This document shows, one piece after another, positions 1 to 6,810 of a DNA stretch of 57,386 bases (its first letter is position 1; each line of letters begins with the position of its first letter). The stretch is taken from positions 1 through 57,386 of the forward strand of contig JAUQWZ010000047.1 in assembly GCA_030834905.1 (NCBI GenBank), read 5' to 3'. The notes under the pieces were generated by a model that had not been told where the DNA came from, did not search any database, and was given only the letters and a program-made list of their open reading frames with translations. The stretch comes from Aggregatilineales bacterium. Lineage in GTDB: Bacteria; Chloroflexota; Anaerolineae; Aggregatilineales; Phototrophicaceae. Position numbers and translations under genes: made by a program.

Positions 1-2
1 CC

Positions 3-122
3 TTCGCTTGGCTGAACAACTATCGTCGCTTGAGCAAGGATTATGAAGTCAATACGTCCTTGAGTGTTGGCATGGTCTATCTGGCTTCCATTCATACTTT
101 GCTCAAGCGCATTCCCGCATAA
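3..122 (+). CDS. IS5-like transposase, C-terminal end (partial, cut by window edge)
   Basis: The first in-frame 39 codons read FAWLNNYRRLSKDYE then NTSLSVGMVYLASIHTLLKRI and stop at TAA 120-122. The W-L-x-x-Y-R-R-L-x-x-D-Y-E signature is the C-terminal Y-(2)-R-(3)-E region of DDE transposases of the IS5/IS4 type, including the catalytic Glu. The stop codon runs directly into the element's right inverted repeat. The rest of the gene lies outside the window. The N-terminus of what is probably the same element is at the other window edge on the same strand, so the two ends are probably different copies of one IS. Confidence 0.85.
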   Translation, partial: FAWLNNYRRLSKDYEVNTSLSVGMVYLASIHTLLKRIPA

Positions 123-137
123 TATTCATATGGCTTC
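121..137. repeat. IS right terminal inverted repeat, followed by TAA target duplication
   Basis: AATATTCATATGGCTTC is the exact reverse complement of 57248-57264 at the other edge of the window. The next three bases, TAA (138-140), match the TAA just outside the other end (57245-57247). A 3-bp TNA duplication fits known target preferences within the IS5 family. Host DNA resumes at 141. Confidence 0.8.
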
Positions 138-140
138 TAA

Positions 141-265
141 GGATGAGTCGGCATCTTCGGTGAAACGCCGCCAGTTTACCAGAGACGCGCGCCTATGTTC
201 CAGTACTGGCTTGTGGCGGGCTGCTTAACACTTGCGCACAGCTTTGAGGCGCTTATCCTTACGCT
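141..265. other. Host DNA between IS end and tmRNA terminator, no gene seen
   Basis: No ORF with a credible start or coding character and no structured RNA was recognised here. Confidence 0.5.
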
Positions 266-297
266 CAAAACAAACACCCCTGCCTTGTGAGCAGGGG
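266..297 (-). terminator. Intrinsic terminator of tmRNA
   Basis: On the minus strand CCCCTGC and GCAGGGG (277-283 and 291-297) pair around a 7-nt loop, followed by TGTTTGTTTTG. It lies 12 nt beyond the tmRNA 3' end and points in the same direction. Confidence 0.7.
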
Positions 298-308
298 CGC
301 GGTTGAGG

Positions 309-692
309 TGGAAGTGCCGGGAGTTGAACCCGGGTCCAAATGATTCGACAACACACATCTACGAGCGTAGTTAGCTGTTTAATTTCGGTGAGCGTAGCCC
401 CAGCCAACGTGGTACGCGCTTACCTAGCCGTTGTCTCTTTGGCAGCCGCTTAACGGCGTCGCGGATGCCGCACTCTGCCTTTGGTGACGCCCACCGATCC
501 TCCCGGACAGAGACGGGTGGGGTGGACGGCTGGGTTACTATGACCCAGCACCTTCGCTAAATCGCCTTAGGCGGCGTAAGCGAAAGCAGGTTGTTCGTTG
601 TTGGCATTTATAGCCGTGCCCATTTTTGCGTGGTTAGGCGCCACGGCTCGCAGTATGAAATCAGCCTCACCTGTCGAAGCCATTTCACTCCC
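309..692 (-). ncRNA. ssrA: tmRNA (transfer-messenger RNA)
   Basis: tmRNA rescues stalled ribosomes by acting as tRNA-Ala and then as mRNA for a degradation tag. The 5' end GGGAGTGAAATGGCTTCGAC carries the hallmark TGGCTTCGAC and pairs with the 3' CACTTCC as a 7-bp acceptor stem. The T-arm is GGGTTCAACTCCC, and the discriminator A is at 309. CCA is not fully encoded (CCT follows). The reading frame ends at TAA 567-569. The tag is probably ANNEQPAFAYAA (codons 570-605, resume codon GCC), with an alternative start three codons earlier (AINANNE...). The terminal AYAA fits the hydrophobic tag ends recognised by ClpXP-type proteases. The length of 384 nt is normal. Flanked by a promoter and a terminator of its own. 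Confidence 0.97.
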
Positions 693-705
693 GCATATAC
701 TGATT

Positions 706-711
706 ATTATA
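706..711 (-). promoter_or_regulatory. -10 hexamer of tmRNA promoter
   Basis: On the minus strand GGGTATAATAATCA contains a perfect TATAAT 13 nt upstream of the tmRNA 5' end, leaving a short precursor for 5' processing. No good -35 hexamer is seen at 16-18 nt. The same GGTATAATAA context occurs in the promoters near 5252 and 42220. Confidence 0.65.
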
Positions 712-809
712 CCCGAAAAGCGGCAGTTTGCGACGTTAGAAACGCGAAAGAATAGCTGAACAGCAGCGATAAAATGAACCATTAAGGTACAGAGGACACG
801 AAGAAGAGA

Positions 810-830
810 GGGCGACCCGCCGGGTCGCCC
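810..830. repeat. Dispersed palindrome (GGGCGACCCG arms)
   Basis: A perfect 10-bp inverted repeat GGGCGACCCG-C-CGGGTCGCCC lies 14 nt beyond the etfA stop. It belongs to the palindrome family described in the findings and may also end etf transcription, although no U-run follows. Confidence 0.7.
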
Positions 831-844
831 ACACAGGGATCTGC

Positions 845-1882
845 TTACTTGCCCAGCCGCTTCTTGATTTCCTCGGTCAGGGCGGGCACGATTTGATAGA
901 GGTCGCCGACCAGACCGTAGCGCGCCATCTTGAAGATCGGTGATTCGGGGTCTTTGTTGATGGCGACGATGATCTTGCTGGTGCGCATACCCGCCTGATG
1001 CTGGATAGCGCCCGAAATACCGCAGGCGATGTACAGATCCGGCGAGACGACCTTGCCCGTTTGCCCGACCTGATGGGCATAGGGGATATAGCCCGCATCC
1101 ACCGCCGCGCGGCTCGCGCCGACGGCTGCGCCGAGCGCGTCCGCCATTGGCTTGAGGACGTTCTCGAAGCCATCCTGCGCCTTCCAGACGTCGGGTTTGT
1201 CGGTGCCAGCGGGCGGCTCTTTGGGGTTGTTCGCCATGCCGCGCCCGCCAGAGACGATGATGCCCGCATCGGTCAGGTTGACAGTGCCAACTTCTGCCTC
1301 AAAAGCTTCGACCTTAGTGGCGATCTGGTCTTCGCTGAGGACGGGGGCGACGGTGGTGACTTCTGCCTGCGCGCCCGCCTGCGGCTCGGCGGCTTTGAAT
1401 GCGCGCGAGCGAATGGCGACGAACTGCGTGCCATCGGCGGTGACGGCGGCGTCGCTGAGCACTTTGCCCGCGTAGGCGGGACGCTCGGCGCTTGCCTTGT
1501 CATCAGCCACTGTCAGCCTGAGCACGTCCGAAAGCATCGGGCTTTCGGTATCGGCAGCCGAGGCGGCGAGTAACTGGCGTCCCCGGCTGGTAGCGGCGGC
1601 GGCGACTGCCTTTGGACTGCTGTCCTGCACCAGCTTAGTGAGCAGGGCAGCATACGGCTCCAGGCGGAAATCGGCAAGGGTGGCGTCGTCTGAGACGAGT
1701 GCCTTCGACGCGCCATAGGTGGCTGCTTCAGCGGCAACGGCTGCCGCGTTCTGCCCAAAGACGAGGGCGGTCAGGGGAACGCCGAACTGATCGGCGAGGG
1801 TTTTTCCGGCTGCCAGCGCTTCCCAACTGGCGGGAATGGCTTTGCCGTTGAATGTTTCGATCCAGACGAAAACTGCGCTCAC
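845..1882 (-). CDS. etfA: Electron transfer flavoprotein, alpha subunit
   Basis: 345 aa. Subunit of the heterodimeric ETF, which accepts electrons from acyl-CoA dehydrogenases and passes them to the respiratory chain. The C-terminal FAD-binding domain is clear: SGGRGM near residue 215, VGASRAAVDAGYIP, the QVGQTGKVVSPDLYIA signature and ISGAIQHQAGM, ending INKDPESPIF. This is the canonical order of the family. Length is slightly above the usual ~320. The start is GTG 1882-1880, overlapping the etfB stop (GTGA), so the subunits are translationally coupled. The acyl-CoA dehydrogenase at 7592-8818 is a plausible electron donor. A palindrome follows the stop. Confidence 0.96.
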   Translation of the reverse strand: MSAVFVWIETFNGKAIPASWEALAAGKTLADQFGVPLTALVFGQNAAAVAAEAATYGASKALVSDDATLADFRLEPYAALLTKLVQDSSPKAVAAAATSRGRQLLAASAADTESPMLSDVLRLTVADDKASAERPAYAGKVLSDAAVTADGTQFVAIRSRAFKAAEPQAGAQAEVTTVAPVLSEDQIATKVEAFEAEVGTVNLTDAGIIVSGGRGMANNPKEPPAGTDKPDVWKAQDGFENVLKPMADALGAAVGASRAAVDAGYIPYAHQVGQTGKVVSPDLYIACGISGAIQHQAGMRTSKIIVAINKDPESPIFKMARYGLVGDLYQIVPALTEEIKKRLGK

Positions 1883-2658
1883 AGTACCTTCTCCTCAATC
1901 AGACGATCCAGCAGGGCGGCTGCCTGTTCCTGCGGCGTGCCTTCAATCATCTCGGTTTTGGTTTCGCGGGCGGGCAGGTTGCGGTATGCCGTGACCTGGG
2001 TGGTGGGCGCGGGCGCGCCGATGCCGAGTTCGGCAAGCGACCAGACGGGTATATTCGCCTTCGATGCCTTGCGAATGCCGATAAACGACGGATAGCGCGG
2101 CTCGTTGATATCCTTCATGACGCTGATGACGGCAGGCAGCTTGCTGGCGACGGTCTGCTTGCCCTCTTCGAGCAGCAGTTCAACCCTGATGGTTTTGGCG
2201 GCGTAATCGACGGCGTGGATTTTGGAGACATACGCCAGCGTCGTCCAGCCGAGCTTACGGGCGGTCTGGTAGATGTGCTGGTCAGTGCCAACATCGACGC
2301 TTTCCTTGCCGAACAGCACCAGATCGACATCGCCCAGCTTGTTGACGGCGGCAGCGGCGGCGACGGCATACGAAAGCGAGTCGCCGCCTTCGAGTCCGTC
2401 ATCCCAGACGCGGATCGCTTCGTCGATGCCCATCGCCAGACTATGCTTGAGAGCTTCATTGTGGAGTTCAGGACCGATGGCGATAACGGTTGTTTTGCCG
2501 CCGTTTGCCTTTGCCTGCAAAATCGCTTCTTCAAGCGCGTACTCGTCCCAGGGGTTGACGACCGTGGCGGCGTCGCCCCAGGTGACTTTCCCGCTGCCGT
2601 CCACTTCAACGCGGGCGGCGGTATCGGGCGTGCTGCGGGTAAATACAACTACGTGCAA
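1879..2658 (-). CDS. etfB: Electron transfer flavoprotein, beta subunit
   Basis: 259 aa partner of EtfA, binding AMP. The N-terminus VVFTRSTPDTAARVEVDGSG matches the family's VxxKxVPDTxxR start, and NPWDEYALEEAI and VDVGTDQHIYQTARKLGW are family motifs. The start chosen is TTG 2658-2656, because GAGGAGG lies 6 nt upstream and the family N-terminus begins at this point. A longer frame to 2706 would add 16 unrelated residues and run into a short tandem repeat array. First gene of an etfBA operon overlapping by 4 nt. Confidence 0.95.
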   Translation of the reverse strand: MHVVVFTRSTPDTAARVEVDGSGKVTWGDAATVVNPWDEYALEEAILQAKANGGKTTVIAIGPELHNEALKHSLAMGIDEAIRVWDDGLEGGDSLSYAVAAAAAVNKLGDVDLVLFGKESVDVGTDQHIYQTARKLGWTTLAYVSKIHAVDYAAKTIRVELLLEEGKQTVASKLPAVISVMKDINEPRYPSFIGIRKASKANIPVWSLAELGIGAPAPTTQVTAYRNLPARETKTEMIEGTPQEQAAALLDRLIEEKVL

Positions 2659-2684
2659 GGGAAACCTCCTCACAAAAGACAATA

Positions 2685-2712
2685 AGTACCGAGTACTGAG
2701 TACCAAGTACTG
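2685..2712. repeat. Heptamer tandem repeat AGTAC(C/T)(G/A) x4
   Basis: Four contiguous 7-nt units (AGTACCG, AGTACTG, AGTACCA, AGTACTG) lie 27 nt upstream of the etfB start. Each contains GTAC, so the array is rich in short palindromes. It sits in the expected leader or promoter of etfBA. Confidence 0.85.
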
Positions 2713-2784
2713 AACCTATGAGGATGATTTTAGCGCAGGCAGGGTGCTGAACTCAAAAATTGAATCAGGATTCGATTAAAGCGA

Positions 2785-2829
2785 GTAAGGAATGTAAAAG
2801 AAGTAACGAAAGTAAGAGAAGTAAACGCG
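2785..2829. repeat. 9-nt tandem repeat, GTAA-type, x5
   Basis: Five units in exact 9-nt register: GTAAGGAAT, GTAAAAGAA, GTAACGAAA, GTAAGAGAA, GTAAACGCG. The GTAA is invariant and the other five bases are mostly purine. A second array with the same period and core is at 18195-18257. The 329-nt gap 2659-2987 holds this array, the heptamer array and a palindrome; no gene is seen in it. Confidence 0.85.
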
Positions 2830-2861
2830 ATGGGGAGTGGGGAATATTGAGGACATATTCC

Positions 2862-2885
2862 GTAGGGGCGCAGCACGCTGCGCCC
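2862..2885. repeat. Dispersed palindrome GTAGGGGCGCAGC type
   Basis: GTAG precedes GGGCGCAGC-AC-GCTGCGCCC, a perfect 9-bp inverted repeat. Near-identical copies lie at 23720-23739, 49632-49655 and 55467-55506. Confidence 0.8.
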
Positions 2886-2987
2886 ACATGACCGCGATTT
2901 TTCCCATTCCCAAACGATGAGGCTGCTTGCTATCGAGGCGGCGGTAGAATAGAGGAAGTCTGAACTCGAACCAACGGATAGAGCCGC

Positions 2988-3908
2988 ATGATGATCGATC
3001 TGGTTAGCTTTGGAATTGTCATCGATGATATTGTTCTGCACGATGGAACGACCTATACCGGGCTTCCGGGCGGCGGCGGACCGCAAACGGCGTGGGGAAT
3101 GGCGGCAGTTCCCGGAACGGGAAAGACAGTGGGACTGGTCGCCAGCGTCGGCGAGGATTTCGACACGCGGATGCTGGCGTCTATGCGCGCTGCTGGCGTA
3201 GACCTGGAGGGCGTGCGCCGAACCGCCACGGCAACGCCGCGCGCCTGGCAGTACATTGATGAAAAAGGCAGCCGCGTTCACCGCTGGCAGATACCGCCCG
3301 CGCAGTCTATCACGCTTGGCACATCATTGTATAACCTGCTGCCTGAGAATTATCGCGAGGCGCGCAGTTTCCACTGGGGGCTGCATCCTGAAAACCCGGC
3401 TCTGGCAGACGCGCAGCATCTGACCGCAATGGGAAAACGGATGTCGCTGGAGACGTTCAAGCCACCGCAGCAGCCGCTTGGCGCGGCGGCGCTGAGGCAA
3501 ATCGTGACCGCCTGCACCGTCTTTTCGCCCAGTTGGTCGGAAGCTGCCGGGATGATTGGCAGCAGCGATCACTCCACCGTGATCGAGCGTTTTCGCGAGG
3601 CGGGCTGTCACATGCTGGCGCTGCGGCGGGGAGCGGCGGGCGCGGAAATCTGGGACTTCAAAGCAGGGCAGGCGGTGCGCGTTTCTGCCGTACCCACGGA
3701 GGTGATCGATCCGGTTGGCGCGGGGAATGCGTTCTGCGGGGGGTTTCTGGCAGCGCTGGATCAAGGCTTGGCAGAGGCTGCCTGCCATGCGGCGGCGGCG
3801 GCATCTTATCTGCTTGAGCAGTTCGGTCTGCCAGCGCAGCTTCCCACTGAGGCGGACTATCAGAAGCGAGTCGCCTTTGCGCGCGCTGGCATGGAGATTA
3901 TTGGGTAA
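2988..3908 (+). CDS. PfkB-family (ribokinase-like) protein, MAK32-like, Asn in place of catalytic Asp
   Basis: 306 aa with a ribokinase fold: N-terminal GIVIDDIVLHDG, a Gly-rich GLPGGGGPQTAWG segment typical of substrate binding, SVGEDFD, and C-terminal DPVGAGNAFCGGFLAALDQG. PfkB kinases phosphorylate sugars, nucleosides or similar alcohols and have GAGD in this signature, the Asp being the catalytic base. Here residue 247 is Asn (codon AAT 3726-3728). From memory, the MAK32-like branch has the same GAGN, so the substitution may define a subfamily. The substrate is unknown and kinase activity uncertain. ATG 2991 is an alternative start. A single gene, transcribed away from etfBA. Confidence 0.85.
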   Translation: MMIDLVSFGIVIDDIVLHDGTTYTGLPGGGGPQTAWGMAAVPGTGKTVGLVASVGEDFDTRMLASMRAAGVDLEGVRRTATATPRAWQYIDEKGSRVHRWQIPPAQSITLGTSLYNLLPENYREARSFHWGLHPENPALADAQHLTAMGKRMSLETFKPPQQPLGAAALRQIVTACTVFSPSWSEAAGMIGSSDHSTVIERFREAGCHMLALRRGAAGAEIWDFKAGQAVRVSAVPTEVIDPVGAGNAFCGGFLAALDQGLAEAACHAAAAASYLLEQFGLPAQLPTEADYQKRVAFARAGMEIIG

Positions 3909-3978
3909 TCGAGTCCCTTCAGCCGGGCATTGATGGTGATGTATAATTCAACGCTGGAAACGCAGGCTGCCAGACAGC

Positions 3979-4002
3979 GGACACGATATATCGTGTCCCT
4001 AC
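3979..4002. repeat. Dispersed palindrome (GGACACGATA arms)
   Basis: A perfect 20-bp palindrome GGACACGATATATCGTGTCC is followed by CTAC, the same outer end as the other family members. It lies between the PfkB-like gene and the converging radical SAM gene. Confidence 0.75.
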
Positions 4003-4019
4003 TTGGTATCCTATGTGTC

Positions 4020-4072
4020 TTGGTGGTTCAAACCTTTTTTCTGGCGTCCTTGGCGACTTGGCGGTTCAACCG
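4020..4072. repeat. Degenerate 9-nt repeats, GCCAAG type
   Basis: On the minus strand GAACCGCCAAG-TCGCCAAGGAC-GCCAG and a further ACCACCAAG give units of TGGCG(N)4 spaced 9 and 8 nt apart. The same motif occurs at 23687-23713. It abuts the stop of the radical SAM gene. Confidence 0.6.
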
Positions 4073-4075
4073 TAT

Positions 4076-5245
4076 CTAAAGAAGACTCATCTGCACCGGC
4101 GGCTGCTTGCCATCGAGGAGCAGATAGGGGGCGGCGGCTTCCGGCGCGCGGATGCCCAGCTTGCGAAGCTGTGCCAGATCGGTGATGCGGCTGTGGCGGC
4201 GGGCGCGTAACAGCGCCTCAGCGCTCTTGGGTCCGACATTGGGCAGGCGCATGAGTTGGTCGCGGTCGGCGGTGTTGACCTCGACCGGATTGTGGCGCAG
4301 GTGGGCATCGGCATAGGCGCGCTTGGGGTCAACGTCCAGCGGCAGATTGCTGTCCGGCTGGAAGGGCAGGTCTTCCACTTCCCAGTTGTAATCGCGCAGC
4401 AGAAAACTGGACTGGTAGAGGCGGAACTCGCGCCGGGGATCGGTCGGGGCGACACCTTCCAGGGGCGTTTCGGTTACCGGGTTGAACGACGAATAATATG
4501 CCCGCGCCAGCTTCAACTGTCGATACAGCCCACTGGTGAGCGAAAGCAGCTCGACATCGGTATCACCCACCGCGCCAACGACAAACTGAGTGACGGTGCT
4601 GGCAAGCTTCTGACCGGGATGGTCGCGGCGAATCTGTTCCGCCATGTGCAGCATTCGCAGCAGCTCGGCGTCGAAATCCTTCTTGGGCGCGAGCGCGTCA
4701 AGCCGCATCTGGTTGGGCGCTTCGAGATTGACCGAAACGCGGTCGGCGATCTGCATGGCGCGAAAAAGCTGGTCGTACTCGGCACCGGGCATAATCTTCA
4801 GGTGAATGTAGCCCTTATAGTGATACGTTTTGCGGACAATCTCGATGGTATCGATGATTTTGTCCTGGGTGGTGACGCTGCCTTTGATGATGCCCGACGA
4901 GAGGAACAGCCCATCGACCTGACCGGAGCGCGCGAGGGTGTCGAAGGCGCGGGCGAGGTCGTCTGGCGAAATAGTCGAGCGCTTGATTTTGGCGCGTCCG
5001 GCGCGGAAAGGGCAGTAAAAACAGTTGCGCTCGCAGGCGGTGGTCAGCATAGTCTTGAGGATCGGCTTCTTGCCGGTGGGGGTGCTGACATGTGAGATGC
5101 AGTCGGCAAGGCTGCGCGATTGAAAACGCCCAGCGGCAACAGACGCTTTTTCCGAATGGGGCTGGTCGCCTGCTGGCTCGTACAGCGTCACGTCACCCAT
5201 CTGGGTGATTTTGGTTATGGGGTCGGGGTCAATTCGGAAATTCAT
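4076..5245 (-). CDS. Radical SAM protein with C-terminal helix-hairpin-helix, putative DNA repair/modification
   Basis: 389 aa. The 4Fe-4S/SAM motif CERNCFYC (CxxxCxxC) is preceded by STPTGKKPILKTMLTTA and followed by LSSGIIKG and HLKIMPGAEY, typical of the family annotated as putative DNA modification/repair radical SAM protein (TIGR03916). The C-terminal ~70 residues carry helix-hairpin-helix features (LMRLPNVGPKSAEALLRAR) expected to bind DNA. The ATG at 5245 was chosen over the upstream frame because a strong promoter ends 6 nt before it; no Shine-Dalgarno is present, so the mRNA is probably leaderless. A LexA/DinR-type operator sits inside that promoter, in line with a DNA-damage role. 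The chemical reaction is not known. Confidence 0.88.
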   Translation of the reverse strand: MNFRIDPDPITKITQMGDVTLYEPAGDQPHSEKASVAAGRFQSRSLADCISHVSTPTGKKPILKTMLTTACERNCFYCPFRAGRAKIKRSTISPDDLARAFDTLARSGQVDGLFLSSGIIKGSVTTQDKIIDTIEIVRKTYHYKGYIHLKIMPGAEYDQLFRAMQIADRVSVNLEAPNQMRLDALAPKKDFDAELLRMLHMAEQIRRDHPGQKLASTVTQFVVGAVGDTDVELLSLTSGLYRQLKLARAYYSSFNPVTETPLEGVAPTDPRREFRLYQSSFLLRDYNWEVEDLPFQPDSNLPLDVDPKRAYADAHLRHNPVEVNTADRDQLMRLPNVGPKSAEALLRARRHSRITDLAQLRKLGIRAPEAAAPYLLLDGKQPPVQMSLL

Positions 5246-5251
5246 ATGATT

Positions 5252-5280
5252 ATTATACCGAACAAATGTTCTCGCGTCAA
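5252..5280 (-). promoter_or_regulatory. Promoter with SOS (LexA/DinR-type) box for the radical SAM gene
   Basis: On the minus strand TTGACG (5275-5280) and TATAAT (5252-5257) are separated by exactly 17 nt. The spacer holds the dyad CGAACAAATGTTCT (5259-5272, + strand), matching the Gram-positive DinR/LexA consensus CGAAC-RNRY-GTTYS except at the last base. A repressor bound here would block RNA polymerase. The start codon A is 7 nt past the hexamer, near the expected +1. Confidence 0.8.
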
Positions 5281-5309
5281 TCATCGGGGCAATCCGAACG
5301 ATCAAATCG

Positions 5310-5337
5310 TTGTTTTAATTTCGGATACGATTACAAT
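5310..5337 (+). promoter_or_regulatory. Candidate promoter for the 64-aa protein
   Basis: TTGTTT (5310-5315), 16 nt, TACAAT (5332-5337), pointing toward the small gene at 5379 and diverging from the SOS-box promoter. Confidence 0.4.
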
Positions 5338-5378
5338 AGGCGAGCAGCACTTAATTACTATCGTTATTCGGGTGATTC

Positions 5379-5573
5379 ATGTTGGAACAGCATTTGCAGC
5401 AACTCATCGAGCACTGGCGCGCGCTCGCTGCAGAGGCAAAGCGGCAGGGGCAGGACGCGCGCCAATCGGCGTTGTTACGGGGACATGCCTACGGGGTATC
5501 GGATGGATTGGAAATCGCCGCCGCCGATCTGGATAAGCTGATACAGCAGCTAACCGGCGACGACGAACAATAA
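5379..5573 (+). CDS. Small uncharacterised protein (64 aa)
   Basis: No family recognised. Mostly helical and charged: LEQHLQQLIEHWRALAAEAK, then GQDARQSALLRGHAYGVSDG and an acidic C-terminus (GDDEQ). No signal peptide or membrane segment. It has its own candidate promoter and is divergent from the SOS-controlled radical SAM gene. Its A-x-x-x-G-x-x-x-A/G pattern suggests a short helical pair. ATG at 5379 has no clear ribosome-binding site (GGGTGATTC), so expression level is uncertain. Real coding is supported by its isolation from other frames and by codon use like its neighbours. Confidence 0.6.
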   Translation: MLEQHLQQLIEHWRALAAEAKRQGQDARQSALLRGHAYGVSDGLEIAAADLDKLIQQLTGDDEQ

Positions 5574-5617
5574 AGGACGCAACATCTTAACGCCTATCGA
5601 CCGCGTATTCACAGCAG

Positions 5618-5634
5618 CACCGCCCTGGGCGGTG
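5618..5634. terminator. Hairpin between convergent genes
   Basis: CACCGCC-CTG-GGCGGTG, a 7-bp stem just past the 64-aa gene and touching the stop of the converging Pmp3-like gene. There is no U-run, so terminator activity is uncertain. Confidence 0.35.
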
Positions 5635-5796
5635 TCAGCGGTTTGCCGCCATGTAGTTGAGCAGCAGCGCGGCGACAGCACCGGGCACCCACCCGGCAAT
5701 CGTCAGCGCCAGGACGAGCACGACTGTCCCGCAGCCACGGTCAAGCACCGCCAGCGGCGGGAAAACGATACACAAGATCGCGCGACCACAACCCAT
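5635..5796 (-). CDS. YqaE/Pmp3-family small membrane protein
   Basis: 53 aa. MGCGRAILCIVFPPLAVLD is the Pmp3/YqaE pattern (short hydrophobic helix with FPPLAV), followed by a charged turn and a second helix VVLVLALTIAGWVPGAVAAL, ending LLNYMAANR. Family members are stress-induced membrane proteins of two helices. ATG 5796 is chosen because AGGAGT lies 7 nt upstream; a longer frame starting at 5925 adds unrelated residues. A dyad that could be its operator lies at 5823-5838. Confidence 0.88.
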   Translation of the reverse strand: MGCGRAILCIVFPPLAVLDRGCGTVVLVLALTIAGWVPGAVAALLLNYMAANR

Positions 5797-5822
5797 TGTT
5801 AGACTCCTATCAGCGAATCGTT

Positions 5823-5838
5823 GTATACAGGTGTATAC
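5823..5838. promoter_or_regulatory. Candidate operator GTATACA-GG-TGTATAC
   Basis: A perfect 7-bp dyad with 2-nt spacer in the 80-nt divergent gap between the Pmp3-like gene and the 76-aa gene. Its position near both starts fits a repressor or activator site. The regulator was not identified. Confidence 0.5.
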
Positions 5839-5876
5839 GCAGCGCGCGGCGCAGGGTTGTGCAGGTGAGGGAATAA

Positions 5877-6107
5877 ATGGGCGAAATTGACAAGCGGGGC
5901 AAGCTGGATGAGGAAACGTTCTCATACCAGCAGACCAAAGATGGGCGGGTGCTGCTCTACTGGTACGAGAAACATATCAAGACGCTGGCGGGCAAAGAGG
6001 CGGCGAAGTTCAACAGCCGGATCGAAGGCTTGGACGGCAAAGACGCGCAGCTTGTGCTGGCGAAATTCACCGGGAACTTCAGGCGCGGGAACGAACGGCG
6101 CGACTAA
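5877..6107 (+). CDS. Small uncharacterised protein (76 aa)
   Basis: No family recognised with confidence. Sequence features: acidic/basic N-terminus MGEIDKRGKLDEETFSY, a central RVLLYWYEKHIKTL segment and a basic tail FRRGNERRD. It resembles the small conserved cytosolic proteins often found singly in Chloroflexota; this is an impression only. GAGG lies 7 nt before ATG. It shares the divergent region with the Pmp3-like gene and its dyad and ends 25 nt before the stop of the converging SGNH hydrolase. Confidence 0.65.
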   Translation: MGEIDKRGKLDEETFSYQQTKDGRVLLYWYEKHIKTLAGKEAAKFNSRIEGLDGKDAQLVLAKFTGNFRRGNERRD

Positions 6108-6132
6108 CCAGTGCGCGATCTCGACGCCGGAT

Positions 6133-6810
6133 TCAGGCGCTGGCGATGAAATCGGCAATCACTTCGGCGGCGCGGACGGCGCTTTCGGGCGTGAAGTGGA
6201 GTCCGTCAAAGGTGAAGTCGAAGCCGCCTGCCGCCTGTTCGGTGGCGAAATCTTTCCAGCCGCTTTTTGTGCGCGAGCCGATGGTGAGAATGTAGCTCAT
6301 ATCCAGCGGCGGGCGCTCAGGAACAGCGCCGGTATCGAATGCCGCCATCAGATCAAGGGTGGGGATACTAAGGGCGCGGGCAGTTTCCGCCGCCAGCGCG
6401 TTGTAGTGCTTCATGGTCGCGACCACATCGGGGTTGTATTCGCTGGGCGGTAAGCCGAACCACACCAGCAGGTGGGCAAGCTGTAAATGGGTGAGCAGTT
6501 CGCGGCAGCCCTGGGCGAACTGGTCGGGCGTGACGACGCCGTCGGGAATCTTCTGCACCTGGCGGTAATACTGGCGCGTCTGAGGCTGGATGTAGGAAAT
6601 GGCGTCATTGCCGCCAATCATGACGAATACGCCGTCGGGCTGGTGGCTCAGAACATCGTCGTCCAGGCGGCGCAGCAGATTGAGGACGGTATTGCCGCCG
6701 TCACCGGCGTTGATCAGCTCGTGTTCGGGCAGCAGCGGCTTGAGGGCGTTGAAGTAGCTGCCGCCGTAGCCGCCCCAGGTCAGGCTGTCGCCGAGAAAGA
6801 CAAGTTTCAT
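6133..6810 (-). CDS. SGNH/GDSL-family hydrolase
   Basis: 225 aa, cytosolic (no signal peptide). Block I FLGDSLTWG has the nucleophile Ser, block II is NAGDGGNT (Gly), block III MIGGNDAI (Asn) and block V FDGLHFT the Asp/His pair. All four catalytic positions are present, so it should be an active ester or lipid hydrolase; the substrate cannot be inferred. Its ATG overlaps the stop of the upstream Uma2 gene (ATGA), so the two are probably co-transcribed and translationally coupled. Confidence 0.92.
   Translation of the reverse strand: MKLVFLGDSLTWGGYGGSYFNALKPLLPEHELINAGDGGNTVLNLLRRLDDDVLSHQPDGVFVMIGGNDAISYIQPQTRQYYRQVQKIPDGVVTPDQFAQGCRELLTHLQLAHLLVWFGLPPSEYNPDVVATMKHYNALAAETARALSIPTLDLMAAFDTGAVPERPPLDMSYILTIGSRTKSGWKDFATEQAAGGFDFTFDGLHFTPESAVRAAEVIADFIASA

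Noticed and set aside
3942..3947. TATAAT on the + strand as a promoter
   Set aside because: No + strand gene follows; the next + frames (4003-4210) are antisense to the radical SAM gene and no -35 is present.
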